A stretch of 64,000 bases of DNA from NCBI GenBank assembly GCA_026003195.1, contig BPGU01000002.1:558001-622000 (forward strand), given 5' to 3'. Below are positions 52,956 to 61,555 of this stretch, piece by piece; position 1 is the first letter of the stretch, and the number at the start of each line of letters is the position of its first letter. The DNA is from Armatimonadota bacterium (GTDB lineage: Bacteria; Armatimonadota; HRBIN16). The position numbers and the translations under genes were made by a program. Below the pieces are notes generated by a model. That model worked only from the letters and a program-made list of their open reading frames with translations, was not told where the DNA came from and did no database searches.

Positions 52956-54329
52956 ATGGTTCGTGTTGCTTTTGCCACCTTAGGTTGCAAGGTCAATCAG
53001 TACGAGACACAGCGCATTATCGACACCTTCGAGGAACAGGGCTTCGCAGTGGTGGGTTTCGATGAGCCGGCAGAGCTGTATGTGGTCAACTCGTGTTCGG
53101 TCACCCAGCTGGCGGAGAAGAAGTCGCTGCAGATCGTGCGCCGTGCCGCTCGACAGAACCCCGATGCGCGCGTGGTGTTGACCGGTTGCTTCGCCCAGTT
53201 CACCATCCTGCGGGGAGAAAGCGTCGCCGAAGCCGCTTTGCTGGTTCCCAATACCGACAAGATGCGCACGGTGCACCATGTGCTGGAAGCCTTCCCCGAC
53301 ATCCGCGAGCGTGTGTCTCGTGACCCTGCCCCCCCTGCTCTGCGCAATCCTTACGAGCGCACCCGGGCGGTGGTCAAGATACAGGACGGCTGCAACGTCT
53401 GCTGTTCCTTTTGCTCCATCCCCTACACCCGTCCTCGCATGTTCAGCCGTCCCTACACGGAAGTGCTGGATGAGGTACGCCGACTGGTGGACGAGGGCTT
53501 CCGGGAGGTGGTGTTGACAGGAGTGCTTATAGGCTCTTATGGGGAAGAAACCGGCAGCGGCGGTCCCGACCTGGCGGGTTTGCTACAGCATATGGCGCGA
53601 ATCGACGGACTGGAGAGAATCCGTATTAGCTCCATTGAGCTGACACAGGTCACCGACAGGTTGATCGAAGTGTGCGCCAGCGAGCGGAGGGTTTGCCCAC
53701 ACCTGCATATCCCTTTGCAAAGCGGAGACGACCGCATCCTGCAGGCAATGAATCGTCCCTACCGCCAGCAGGACGTGCTGAACCTCGCGGAAAAATTATA
53801 TACACAGATACCCGACCTTGCCATCACCACCGATATCATGGTGGGTTTCCCGGGTGAAGACGATGCCGCCTTCCGGGAGACCTGCAAGGTGGTGGAAACG
53901 GTGCAGTATGCACGGGCGCACCTCTTTCGCTTCAGCCCACGTCCGGGCACACCTGCGGCACAGATGGCAGAGCAGGTACCCGACAGCGAGAAGGAGCAAC
54001 GTAGTCACGAACTGGCGGATCTCTGCCGAAAGTACCGCGAACGGTTTATCGCGGCGCGGCTGGGGAGAACGGTGCGCGTGCTGGTGGAAGGCAAGCAGGG
54101 CAAAGGCGGCTTGATGAAGGGATTGACCGATAACTACATCCCCGTAGAGTTCGCCGGTAGCGCGCACCTTGCCGGGCAGCTGGTGTGGGTGCGCCTGCTG
54201 GAGTTAACCGACGAGGGCGCACTGGGCGAACTGATAACCACTTCTTCAGGAGGGCATGAGGATGGAGGATTGCATCTTTTGCCGAATCGCGCAGAAGCAG
54301 GTGCCGTCCACCTGCGTGTACGAGGATGA
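52956..54329 (+). CDS. mtaB: tRNA t6A37 methylthiotransferase MtaB
   Basis: MtaB is a radical-SAM enzyme that adds a methylthio group to t6A37, making ms2t6A. The 457-residue product has the UPF0004 domain (ATLGCKVNQYETQ, VNSCSVTQLAEKKS, LTGCFAQ), the radical-SAM CxxxCxxC in GCNVCCSFCSIPYTRPR, HLHIPLQSGDDRILQAMNR, and a C-terminal TRAM-like segment (RTVRVLVEGKQGKGGLMKG). The last 24 residues overlap the HIT gene in another frame, which is unusual. It acts on the product of TsaB/TsaE encoded at 10897-12040. Confidence 0.95.
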   Translation: MVRVAFATLGCKVNQYETQRIIDTFEEQGFAVVGFDEPAELYVVNSCSVTQLAEKKSLQIVRRAARQNPDARVVLTGCFAQFTILRGESVAEAALLVPNTDKMRTVHHVLEAFPDIRERVSRDPAPPALRNPYERTRAVVKIQDGCNVCCSFCSIPYTRPRMFSRPYTEVLDEVRRLVDEGFREVVLTGVLIGSYGEETGSGGPDLAGLLQHMARIDGLERIRISSIELTQVTDRLIEVCASERRVCPHLHIPLQSGDDRILQAMNRPYRQQDVLNLAEKLYTQIPDLAITTDIMVGFPGEDDAAFRETCKVVETVQYARAHLFRFSPRPGTPAAQMAEQVPDSEKEQRSHELADLCRKYRERFIAARLGRTVRVLVEGKQGKGGLMKGLTDNYIPVEFAGSAHLAGQLVWVRLLELTDEGALGELITTSSGGHEDGGLHLLPNRAEAGAVHLRVRG

Positions 54330-54606
54330 GGACGTCTATGCCTTCAAGGACCTGAATCCACAAGCGCCGGTGCATGTGCTTCTCATCCCCAAACAGCACG
54401 TGCAGGATGTGGCTGCATTGCAGGAACAGCACGATGCACTAGCAGGCAAACTGCTTCGGGTGGCAGCACACATCGCTCGCGAAATGAACGTAGACAAAAC
54501 CGGCTACCGACTGGTGGCAAACGTGGGACCCCATGCGGGACAGAGCGTGCTGCATCTACATATCCATCTGCTGGGTGGTCGGCAGATGAGCTGGCCACCG
54601 GGATAG
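54262..54606 (+). CDS. HIT family hydrolase (HINT-like)
   Basis: The 114-residue enzyme is of the purine nucleoside phosphoramidase type. It begins MEDCIFCRIAQKQVPS, has NPQAPVHVLLIPKQHV and ends with the histidine triad HLHIHLLGG. ATG 54262 gives the usual MEDCIFC start with AGGAGG 8 bases upstream; ATG 54256 is too close to it. The gene overlaps the 3' end of mtaB by 68 bases. Confidence 0.94.
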   Translation: MEDCIFCRIAQKQVPSTCVYEDEDVYAFKDLNPQAPVHVLLIPKQHVQDVAALQEQHDALAGKLLRVAAHIAREMNVDKTGYRLVANVGPHAGQSVLHLHIHLLGGRQMSWPPG

Positions 54607-54616
54607 GGGGAGAGCC

Positions 54617-55270
54617 ATGAACCGTTCGGCGGGGGGAACGAACCCCTACATCTGTCAGATGGTGGGCTGTTTTGAATCTGCCACAGAGCCTCTACCTCTG
54701 CCTGAAGAGGAGGGGAGACTGTTTTTGTGTGCCAAGCATCGCGCCCAGTACCTGTCGGGGGAGATGTCTTTAGGGCATATCGCCAGCATGACCACCCGGT
54801 ATATTCACGACCTGCGTGTGAAGCGCCTGAACCGACTGTATGACGAACGAGGCAACCTGTGCGAGATTTTGCGCCGTGATGACCCTATCTACCGCGAATG
54901 CTTCCCCGAGGGTTTCGCACAGGCGTATATCACGCACGTGGACTACCACGTGGTGAAGGGCTGGCACCAGCACCTGAAACAGAAAGACCACTTCTTCGGC
55001 GTGTATGGCAGGGCAAAAGTGGTACTGTATGACGAGCGCGAAGATTCGCCCACGCGGGGCTTGATGAACGAAATCATCCTCACACCCGAGCGCCCTCTGC
55101 TGGTGCAGATTCCAGAAAGGGTATGGCACGGCTTCATGGCACTTTCGCTGGAGGGAGCAGGTATTCTGAACTTCCCCACCCGCCTGTACGACTATGCAGA
55201 CCCCGACGAGTACCGGCGCGACCCGCACACAGGCGGCATCCCCTACTCGTGGGCAGTGAAGGACAGGTAG
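54617..55270 (+). CDS. RmlC-like cupin (dTDP-sugar epimerase-like) with an N-terminal Cys/His motif
   Basis: The 217-residue protein's second half is the RmlC fold: AYITHVDYHVVKGWHQHLKQKDHFFGVYGRAKVVLYDER, LMNEIILTPERPLLVQIPERVWHGFMAL, and the end DPDEYRRDPHTGG. These match dTDP-4-dehydrorhamnose 3,5-epimerases and relatives. The first 50 residues hold Cys-x4-Cys and Cys-x2-His (CQMVGC...CAKH), a possible zinc site not usual for RmlC. It precedes an O-antigen ligase-like gene, which suggests a cell-surface sugar role. GGGGGAGAG precedes the ATG. Confidence 0.82.
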   Translation: MNRSAGGTNPYICQMVGCFESATEPLPLPEEEGRLFLCAKHRAQYLSGEMSLGHIASMTTRYIHDLRVKRLNRLYDERGNLCEILRRDDPIYRECFPEGFAQAYITHVDYHVVKGWHQHLKQKDHFFGVYGRAKVVLYDEREDSPTRGLMNEIILTPERPLLVQIPERVWHGFMALSLEGAGILNFPTRLYDYADPDEYRRDPHTGGIPYSWAVKDR

Positions 55271-55318
55271 TTCTGCGAGTTTTCCTGCAAGGGTCTGGTA
55301 ATGTACGACGCGGAGTCG

Positions 55319-55324
55319 TATAAT
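55319..55324 (+). promoter_or_regulatory. Possible -10 element for the O-antigen ligase-like gene
   Basis: A consensus TATAAT lies 40 bases before ATG 55365. No matching -35 or TG extension is seen. Confidence 0.4.
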
Positions 55325-55364
55325 AGAGGCGTGCTCAATTCTGGTGGACAAAGGGGCGAGCAGG

Positions 55365-56960
55365 ATGACCGGTGTTCCACGTGTAGTCACGCAATCCTAC
55401 TATCGTGTGGTATCGGGATACTATCGGCTGGCAGAAAGTTTCCAGGATTACTGGAACCTGTCGCGCCGTCTTAATCTGCTCATCTTCGCCATTGCCCTGT
55501 TAGGGAGCATCGGCATCGCGGTGTCGGTGCATTACGAGGCATGGGTGGGCACCATCCTGTTGATGCTGGTGATGGTACTGGTTCCCCTGATGGTGGTTTA
55601 TCCCGAGCTGATTGTGGTGGGTATCCTGCTCTGCGTTGCTTCGGTGGTATCGCCCTTCCTCTGGGACAGAATCTTTTTGGGAGACCGTGGGATTACCCTG
55701 CCGAACCTTCTGATTGCGCTGGGTTTGACCGTAGTATTGTTCAGACATCTCACCGGCAAGACCAGCCCAGGCAAACTGTGGGGTTCCCCTTCCACGATAG
55801 CCATCCTTGTCTTTCTGATATTGACGGTCCCCGTAGGTCTTTTATACCACTACCTGTTCAGAGGCTGGAGCATCCGTTCGCAGCTGTCCGAAATGGAATA
55901 CATGCTGGCGTGGTTCATCTTCTTCATTGCCATCGGTATCATGCGCACAGAGAAAACGGTACGCAACCTGCAGGTTGCCTTCCTCTCGGTGGCGGCTGTT
56001 GGGGCGCTGGCAACCGTGCTACAGGCTCTGCTGAGGGAAAAAGCGGTATTCTTCCTCAGGCTGGCGGAGTGGGATATTCCCGTGCGCGATACGGAAGGAC
56101 TTTTGCGCGTCTTGCCGCCGGGGCAGTATCTCTTCCTGGCGGGCTTGATGATTAGCGCGCAGATGTCCACCGTTCGCGAGGGACCCAGACGATGGGGATG
56201 GATCGCACTGACGGCTCTGTACGGGCTGGCGGTAGTGTTTACGCTCACTCGCCACTCGTGGTTCGGAGCGCTATTCGGCCTGGGGCTCATCTGGTTGTTC
56301 GGAAGCAGTCGCACGAAAGTGAACCTGTTGCTCATCGCCTTCCTGGCGGTAGCCGTGGTCGGCTCGTTGACGATGTTTGCGCGCCCCGCGTGGGTGACCC
56401 AGCCCACCGACATCGTCGCCAAACTGCAAAGACGATTCATCAGCACGTTTACCGAACCGCCCAACCGCTATACATACGGCGTGCCCAGCTCCGTCGGACA
56501 GCGGATTTTCGAGATGCGCTATATCCTGGACAGGCTTCCCGAATCCCCGTGGTTTGGACTGGGTTGGGGCACCAAACATCCCCTGCGCGTGACCAAGAGT
56601 CCGTATGTGGGCAGCACCTATGAGATGCGCACCTACATCCACAACTCAATACTGTGGATTCTGGGAAAGGGAGGTATTGTGGGGCTGGCTGGTCTTCTCA
56701 TCCTGGTGCTCACCGGACTGATACGTGGCTACTGGCTCTACAGGATAACTCCCCCACAGGAGATATATGCACGGTCGTGGCTACTTGCCCTGTGGATTAG
56801 CTGGTTGATGTTATTGCTTGCCGCGCAGTTCGAACCGGTGTTCTGGACGAAGAACCGCCTGGTCTCCCCTGCCATGATACTTGCGCTGATGGAGGGGCTA
56901 TACTACTTCAGCACGCGGAACACACCGGCACCACAGACGGCTGAAGCCAAAACACACTGA
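55365..56960 (+). CDS. O-antigen ligase / Wzy-type polymerase-like membrane protein
   Basis: The 531-residue protein has about 11 hydrophobic segments and a large loop at about 330-410, as in the Wzy_C (O-antigen ligase) family. Conserved features are the arginine in TLTRHSWFGALFGL, the loop end PWFGLGWGTKH, and HNSILWILGKGGIVGLAGL, which matches the family's H-N-x-x-L motif. It should transfer or polymerise lipid-linked glycans on the periplasmic side. ATG 55365 is chosen; GTG 55344 would add seven residues. The RmlC-like gene is just upstream. Confidence 0.85.
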   Translation: MTGVPRVVTQSYYRVVSGYYRLAESFQDYWNLSRRLNLLIFAIALLGSIGIAVSVHYEAWVGTILLMLVMVLVPLMVVYPELIVVGILLCVASVVSPFLWDRIFLGDRGITLPNLLIALGLTVVLFRHLTGKTSPGKLWGSPSTIAILVFLILTVPVGLLYHYLFRGWSIRSQLSEMEYMLAWFIFFIAIGIMRTEKTVRNLQVAFLSVAAVGALATVLQALLREKAVFFLRLAEWDIPVRDTEGLLRVLPPGQYLFLAGLMISAQMSTVREGPRRWGWIALTALYGLAVVFTLTRHSWFGALFGLGLIWLFGSSRTKVNLLLIAFLAVAVVGSLTMFARPAWVTQPTDIVAKLQRRFISTFTEPPNRYTYGVPSSVGQRIFEMRYILDRLPESPWFGLGWGTKHPLRVTKSPYVGSTYEMRTYIHNSILWILGKGGIVGLAGLLILVLTGLIRGYWLYRITPPQEIYARSWLLALWISWLMLLLAAQFEPVFWTKNRLVSPAMILALMEGLYYFSTRNTPAPQTAEAKTH

Positions 56961-57012
56961 GGTAGAGGTCTCGTTATTTGTGCCTGTTTTTTCCTCGGCA
57001 GTAACATATAGC

Positions 57013-57041
57013 TTGACATGATGCTTCAAACCTTCTAAGAT
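57013..57041 (+). promoter_or_regulatory. Sigma-70 promoter for the pseudopilin gene
   Basis: TTGACA (57013-57018) and TAAGAT (57036-57041) are 17 bases apart. The leader is about 68 bases. Confidence 0.8.
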
Positions 57042-57116
57042 ATAGCCGGAAGAAAACCAATGCTCACCGCGTGTACCGCGGGAGCGTTGCATCTCAATCT
57101 CAAAGGAGGGTCTTCG

Positions 57117-57917
57117 ATGCGAAACCGCTTGTCGCAACGACGAGCGTTCACACTGATTGAACTGCTCGTTGTTATCGCGATTATCGCGATCCTGGCGGCT
57201 ATCCTGTTCCCGGTGTTCGCGCAAGCACGCGAGAAGGCACGTGCCACCTCGTGCTTGAGCAATACCAAACAGATAGCCCTTGCGGTAAACATGTACGCGC
57301 AGGACTACGATGAAACTTACGCGATGAACCTGTACTTTGTAGCGCCCAACGTGTGGGTGAGTTTTTACGATGCACACGTGCCCTACGTGAAGAACGCCGA
57401 CATCCTGCGATGCCCTTCAGCCCCGATGGAGATCGATTGGCCCGGTATGATTCAGGCACTCACTGGAGGAGCATTGACAACGCCGGGGAACTTCCGTTAC
57501 GCTTCGTACAATGGGAACTACGCGCTGTTCGAGGACGGCAACTGGGGCGCTCCCCTGGGGCAGAATACGGCGGTGGCGCCTATTCGCATGGCGGAGCTGC
57601 AGTATCCAGCAGAAACCGGCGCTTTCTATGATGGCTGGCTGGATGTGCAGTTCTATAGCCCGATTGCCCCGCGCCATAACGAGATGGTGAACTGCGCCTA
57701 TGCGGATGGTCATGCCAAAGTGGTACGAGCACGCCGCAATCCCAATCCCACCGCTCCTACCGACCCCATCAAGGGGCGCAAGCGCGATGAGTGGCTGGTC
57801 GCGGGTGGTCCGTACGGCGGCTCATACGAAATATGGGGTATCGTGATTGACCCCAACTGCAACTATGACCTGTGGCGCGCAGGACAGTGTTCTGACACGC
57901 CGAGATCACTGCGCTAA
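57117..57917 (+). CDS. DUF1559 (H-X9-DG) type II secretion-like pseudopilin
   Basis: The 266-residue protein has a prepilin leader cut before Phe ([22 protein letters not shown]), the N-terminal helix of type IV pilin-like proteins. The globular part ends with the H-X9-DG signature [17 protein letters not shown]. This family is greatly expanded in Planctomycetota and Armatimonadota, and its role in secretion or surface structures is unclear. AAAGGAGGG lies 6 bases before ATG 57117, with a strong promoter upstream. No pilin peptidase or secretion ATPase is in this window. Confidence 0.94.
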   Translation: MRNRLSQRRAFTLIELLVVIAIIAILAAILFPVFAQAREKARATSCLSNTKQIALAVNMYAQDYDETYAMNLYFVAPNVWVSFYDAHVPYVKNADILRCPSAPMEIDWPGMIQALTGGALTTPGNFRYASYNGNYALFEDGNWGAPLGQNTAVAPIRMAELQYPAETGAFYDGWLDVQFYSPIAPRHNEMVNCAYADGHAKVVRARRNPNPTAPTDPIKGRKRDEWLVAGGPYGGSYEIWGIVIDPNCNYDLWRAGQCSDTPRSLR

Positions 57918-57956
57918 GCGAAAGCACGTTCCCCGCACGTGCAGGACGTCGCATCT

Positions 57957-58021
57957 GGAGGGCGATCCTCCTGGTAAGCCGCAAACTCCCTGCGGAGGCT
58001 GTGTAGGATGTGTCGCCCTCC
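57957..58021. terminator. Branched stem structure between convergent genes
   Basis: A perfect 9-base outer stem (GGAGGGCGA 57957-57965 with TCGCCCTCC 58013-58021) encloses ATCCT/AGGAT and a CCGCA/TGCGG hairpin with a 7-base loop. It lies between the pseudopilin and HD-GYP stops and probably ends both transcripts. Confidence 0.55.
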
Positions 58022-58028
58022 GAGTAGC

Positions 58029-59567
58029 TTATGCTGCTGCCAGCAGGGGCATCTCTTCTTCTTGGTGCTCCTGGCTTCTGTGCTTCTCTATCGCCGCCAG
58101 AAAGGCGTCTACCACCAGGGGGTCAAACTGTATCCCTTTCTGTCTTTGCAGCTCCGCCAGAGCCGATTGCAAGTCCATTCCTTTGCGGTATGGACGGTCG
58201 GTGGTCATCGCGCTAAAGGCATCTGCTACAGCGAGAATCCGTGCCAGCAGTGGTATTTGCTCACCTGCTACTCCATCGGGATAACCCCTTCCGTCCCAGC
58301 GCTCATGATGGTGGCGCACGATGTGGGCAATCTGCTCCATGCCCGGTAGGGCTGACAGCATGACCGCCCCGAGAACCGCGTGTTGTTTCATCGTTTCATA
58401 CTCAGCAGCGTCCAGAGCACCCGGCTTCAGCAGTATCTCGTCGGGGATGCCGATTTTACCCACATCGTGCACCAGCCCCGCCAGGCGCAGGGTATGTTTC
58501 TGCTCTTCCGACAAACCCATCTCTTCGGCAATCCAGTGCGCGTACTCAGTCACCTCTTCCGAATGGCGGCACGTATAGTGATCCTTGTTGTCGATAGCGA
58601 TAACCATTGCTTCCAGGGTGGAGAATGTGCCGTTCGCCCGAATCCGGTAGCGCGTGCGCCAGCTGGACATCGAGTCCGCCACGCCTCTTCCGCTTTGCCT
58701 CGCCGTGTTCAGCGCGCCTTCTGCCACGGAGAGCAACCCCTGTACATTGTCGGCATCCCCGGGGAATTCGGCAACACCGATACTCGCGGTCACAGGAATC
58801 GCTTGACCGTTCTCCGACCGTACCAGAACCTCCTGAAGTATCTTTTCCCGCAAGTGCTGGGCGATAGTCACTGCCTGGATCCGTGCGGTACGGGGCAGGA
58901 TAATCAGGAACTCATCCGCATCATACCGTCCTACCACTGCCTCTGGCGGTAAGGATGCCTGCATACTTCGCCCAATCCTTTGCAAGAGGTCATCCCCTGC
59001 CCGATGCCCGTGCGTGGCGTTAAACAGTGCGAAGCGGTCCAGGTCCAGACGAATGAGGGAAAGAGGGTACTGTGTACGCGCGGCTTCGTGAACCTCCTGC
59101 TCCAGAACTTCATAGACCGTGTAGTGGCTCAGCAGCCCCGTGAGAGCATCACGATGCCGGTACAATTCCGAAATCTCTTGCAGGTGGGTTTCCAGATAGT
59201 GATTGCGCCACCACATCGCCCACGCCCACGCCCCCAGAAGCATGCCGGGTGCGCTGATCACCGCCATCGCCACGCCACCGTTGCACTCACGGAGCAACAC
59301 CAGCATTGCCCATACACCCGCAGCCAAACTCAGAGGAACACGCACAACACTCCACCAGTCCCCACGAGGCGCAAAACCTTTTCTGGAGGATTGCTGGTGC
59401 AAATGACGATAGGGAATCAGAATGGCAAAAAGAGCAACGACTGGGATGAGAAGCAGCACCACCTCTTTTTCGCCTCGCCCGCCCATCAGGAAGCCGGGTG
59501 AAGTGAAAGCCCATACCACGGGCAATAGAATGCAGACACTGCCAGCCAGTGCCACCAGTAAAAACAT
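58029..59567 (-). CDS. Membrane GGDEF (degenerate) plus HD-GYP cyclic-di-GMP protein
   Basis: The 512-residue protein has four or five N-terminal membrane segments, then a GGDEF domain at about 140-300, then an HD-GYP domain at about 315-500. The GGDEF signature reads RYDADEF, so cyclase activity is probably lost. The HD-GYP motifs are intact: HDVGKIGIPDEIL and HHHERWDGRGYPDG, with the downstream ADAFSAMTTDRPYRK. It should hydrolyse c-di-GMP. ATG 59567 is chosen because GGGAGG lies 6 bases upstream; ATG 59603 would add 12 residues. Divergent from the Doc-like gene. Confidence 0.93.
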   Translation of the reverse strand: MFLLVALAGSVCILLPVVWAFTSPGFLMGGRGEKEVVLLLIPVVALFAILIPYRHLHQQSSRKGFAPRGDWWSVVRVPLSLAAGVWAMLVLLRECNGGVAMAVISAPGMLLGAWAWAMWWRNHYLETHLQEISELYRHRDALTGLLSHYTVYEVLEQEVHEAARTQYPLSLIRLDLDRFALFNATHGHRAGDDLLQRIGRSMQASLPPEAVVGRYDADEFLIILPRTARIQAVTIAQHLREKILQEVLVRSENGQAIPVTASIGVAEFPGDADNVQGLLSVAEGALNTARQSGRGVADSMSSWRTRYRIRANGTFSTLEAMVIAIDNKDHYTCRHSEEVTEYAHWIAEEMGLSEEQKHTLRLAGLVHDVGKIGIPDEILLKPGALDAAEYETMKQHAVLGAVMLSALPGMEQIAHIVRHHHERWDGRGYPDGVAGEQIPLLARILAVADAFSAMTTDRPYRKGMDLQSALAELQRQKGIQFDPLVVDAFLAAIEKHRSQEHQEEEMPLLAAA

Positions 59568-59710
59568 GAGAATCCTCCCTGACGATGTTGCCTGCCCTTC
59601 CATAGGTGCGGCTCCGGCTAGCCGCTTCAGGCAACCATCTGGATTATTCCATAGACAGCATCGGAGGATGCACGCAATGGTGAGGGAATTTCCCCTCTCA
59701 CCGGGCGTTA

Positions 59711-59719
59711 TGGTATAAT
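59711..59719 (+). promoter_or_regulatory. Extended -10 promoter for the Doc-like gene
   Basis: TGGTATAAT lies 39 bases before ATG 59758, with no -35. It is the same element as at 7194 and 34684. Confidence 0.65.
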
Positions 59720-59757
59720 GCTCGTGCTAGAGTAGACCATTTTGCTAGAGGGAAGCC

Positions 59758-60198
59758 ATGCGCTATCTGACTGTTCAGGACGTCATCTGGATAAACACCG
59801 CCGTCACCGGTCGTCCACAGCGCTACGATTTTGACCGTTTAGAGAATGCAGTATACAGCCAGTATTCTTATGGAGACAGTCGTGATGCACTGAAGCAAGC
59901 GGCCAGGATGTTTCGCCACCTGTTACAGGAAAAGCCGTTCAGCGAGGGGAATGAGCTCACGGCTCTGGTTGCCACCCTTGCCTTCCTGCGCCTGAACGGG
60001 TATACCCTGCAGGTAAAGTTGGACGAGGTACAGGCGGTTCTGGAGCAAGTATCACAGGGGCAGGTCAATCCGAAAGATTTTATCCTGCAGAGGGTTCAAC
60101 CTGCAGAGGGTGGGGTGGACACTCTACGCCAGGTGGTGGCTCAGATTTGTGCCGCTCTGCACCTGCCGATGAAGGCGGCGCTGGCACAGGCACATTAG
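59758..60198 (+). CDS. Doc/Fic-like protein with degenerate catalytic motif
   Basis: The 146-residue protein follows the Doc (death on curing) layout: N-terminal MRYLTVQDVIWINTAV, helices with LKQAARMFRHLLQ, and the Fic-motif position in EKPFSEGNELTALVATLAFLRLNGY. The canonical HPFxxGNKRTA is changed. His becomes Lys and the KR pair becomes EL, so phosphate transfer to or from a target should be impossible. It may be a structural partner or an antitoxin-like derivative. AGAGGGAAG precedes the ATG. An unknown gene and a membrane gene follow in the same direction. Confidence 0.8.
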   Translation: MRYLTVQDVIWINTAVTGRPQRYDFDRLENAVYSQYSYGDSRDALKQAARMFRHLLQEKPFSEGNELTALVATLAFLRLNGYTLQVKLDEVQAVLEQVSQGQVNPKDFILQRVQPAEGGVDTLRQVVAQICAALHLPMKAALAQAH

Positions 60199-60226
60199 TC
60201 TCCGGAGAAAAGGCGGCACGGTAGAG

Positions 60227-60850
60227 ATGCAACTCAAGCAGGTACAGATTAACCTGAACGCGCCCATTGGGCAGCTGGGCGAAGTGCGCAAGAGCCATGT
60301 GTTACAGGCGCTGGGGGTGCCATTCACTATTCAGCCTGCGCCCATCCCGGGCTTTGTCGCATACGTAGACCCACTACACCGGCGCAGCGTGATGCTGGCG
60401 GAGCAACAGATTATTTTCATCCACGAGGGGGAGAACATCTCTCCCGATCTACGCGATGCCGAACGCCTTCTGGTTCGCACCCGAGACGCTCTCTTGCTGG
60501 ACGATCGATTCGTTGCGGGCATCCAGTGGATTGCACACCATGAGGCAGAAGGCGCTGCTACGGAGCTCTCGGTGGAGCGTTTCCTGCGCCTCAGTGCGTC
60601 AGAGGTTCGCGCCTTGTTCGAGCAGGGTCTGCGGGGCATCGGCTTGCGATTTACCTACGAATCACCGCCTTTTACGTGCGACCTGCGCATCGAGCCGTTC
60701 TATGCAGATACCGCCTTCTTTTTCATTCAGTTCAACGCGGCGCACCCACAACCGCTCTCGCTGGAAACCATCCTGCTTCGCGCAGCGGAGTTTGGGGAAT
60801 ACGTGCGCGACGAGGCGGAAGAGGTGCTTGCCTCACTGTTGCAGGGGTGA
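60227..60850 (+). CDS. Conserved-looking protein of unknown function
   Basis: The 207-residue protein is soluble, alpha/beta in character, without signal peptide or recognised motifs. It contains PGFVAYVDPLHRRSVMLAEQQIIF near residue 45 and a C-terminal segment with AFFFIQFNAAHPQPLSLETILL. It lies 28 bases after the Doc-like gene, and its stop overlaps the start of the membrane gene (GTGA). The three probably work together, but nothing in the sequence tells how. Confidence 0.65.
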   Translation: MQLKQVQINLNAPIGQLGEVRKSHVLQALGVPFTIQPAPIPGFVAYVDPLHRRSVMLAEQQIIFIHEGENISPDLRDAERLLVRTRDALLLDDRFVAGIQWIAHHEAEGAATELSVERFLRLSASEVRALFEQGLRGIGLRFTYESPPFTCDLRIEPFYADTAFFFIQFNAAHPQPLSLETILLRAAEFGEYVRDEAEEVLASLLQG

Positions 60851-61452
60851 GAGCCATACCACTACAACCTCCACGCTGGAAACAGGTGCTGGAAACGGTA
60901 CTGCCGCTGGCGCTGGCAGTGCTGGCGGTGCAGTTGAAAGGCATACTGCGCCATGCCGGAGGCACCAGCGTCTCGACGCTGCTGCTGGCACTGGTCGTCA
61001 TCGCCTTCCTGATACCGCAACTGCGACGTTACACGCTGGTGGTAATCTGCTTCGGCGTCTGCGTCTTCGCTGTACACCGCACCTGGGAAGGCATCCGGGT
61101 GGTGGACTGGCAGGAGGCAGTGTGGACGGATTACGCCTTTATCCTCATGTGGTTAGGCATCGCTCTGTGGAGCGGGTTGGCAGGGATCGGAGAGGTGTGG
61201 TTCGGGAGCCCACGGTGGTCGCAACAGAGCTATCTGCTGGCGGTTGCGCTGTATTTTATCGGGCATGGCGGCTCGGAATGGCTACAGGGCAAGCGCGCGC
61301 CCGCTTTGTTTCTCTTGCTGGTGGGTGTGGTCGCATTAGGCGGCGCATGGTGGATAGGAGGCAGGAGAACACCCATGCCCGAGACAGCACCTCTTCGGAG
61401 CCGACGGCGCGTCCGCTGGATTCACGAATCCTCCTCGTCGGAGGAGAGGTGA
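60847..61452 (+). CDS. Multi-pass membrane protein, unknown function
   Basis: The 201-residue protein has about six hydrophobic segments (VLPLALAVLAVQL, LLLALVVIAFLIP, LVVICFGVCVFAV, FILMWLGIALWSGL, LLAVALYFIGHGG, LFLLLVGVVALGGAW) and a basic, serine-rich end. I recognise no family. The GTG 60847 start overlaps the preceding stop. The longer frame upstream reads inside the unknown gene and is not supported. A repeat copy begins right after the stop. Confidence 0.65.
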   Translation: MRAIPLQPPRWKQVLETVLPLALAVLAVQLKGILRHAGGTSVSTLLLALVVIAFLIPQLRRYTLVVICFGVCVFAVHRTWEGIRVVDWQEAVWTDYAFILMWLGIALWSGLAGIGEVWFGSPRWSQQSYLLAVALYFIGHGGSEWLQGKRAPALFLLLVGVVALGGAWWIGGRRTPMPETAPLRSRRRVRWIHESSSSEER

Positions 61453-61525
61453 TGTTGGACCAACCCCCTGCCCCCCTTCCCTCTGAGGGAAGGAGGAAAT
61501 GCATGCTTCCCCTCTCCTCAGAGGA
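61453..61525. repeat. Composite palindromic repeat, copy 4
   Basis: GTTGGACCAACCCCCTGC matches the left edge of copy 1. A CCTTCCCT / AGGGAAGG stem (61465-61472 and 61476-61483) and a truncated CCCCTCTCCT half follow. It sits between the stop of the membrane gene and the stop of the convergent GxGYxYP gene. Confidence 0.8.
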
Positions 61526-61555
61526 ATCGCACCACCGTCCTGCATAGCGGAACGC

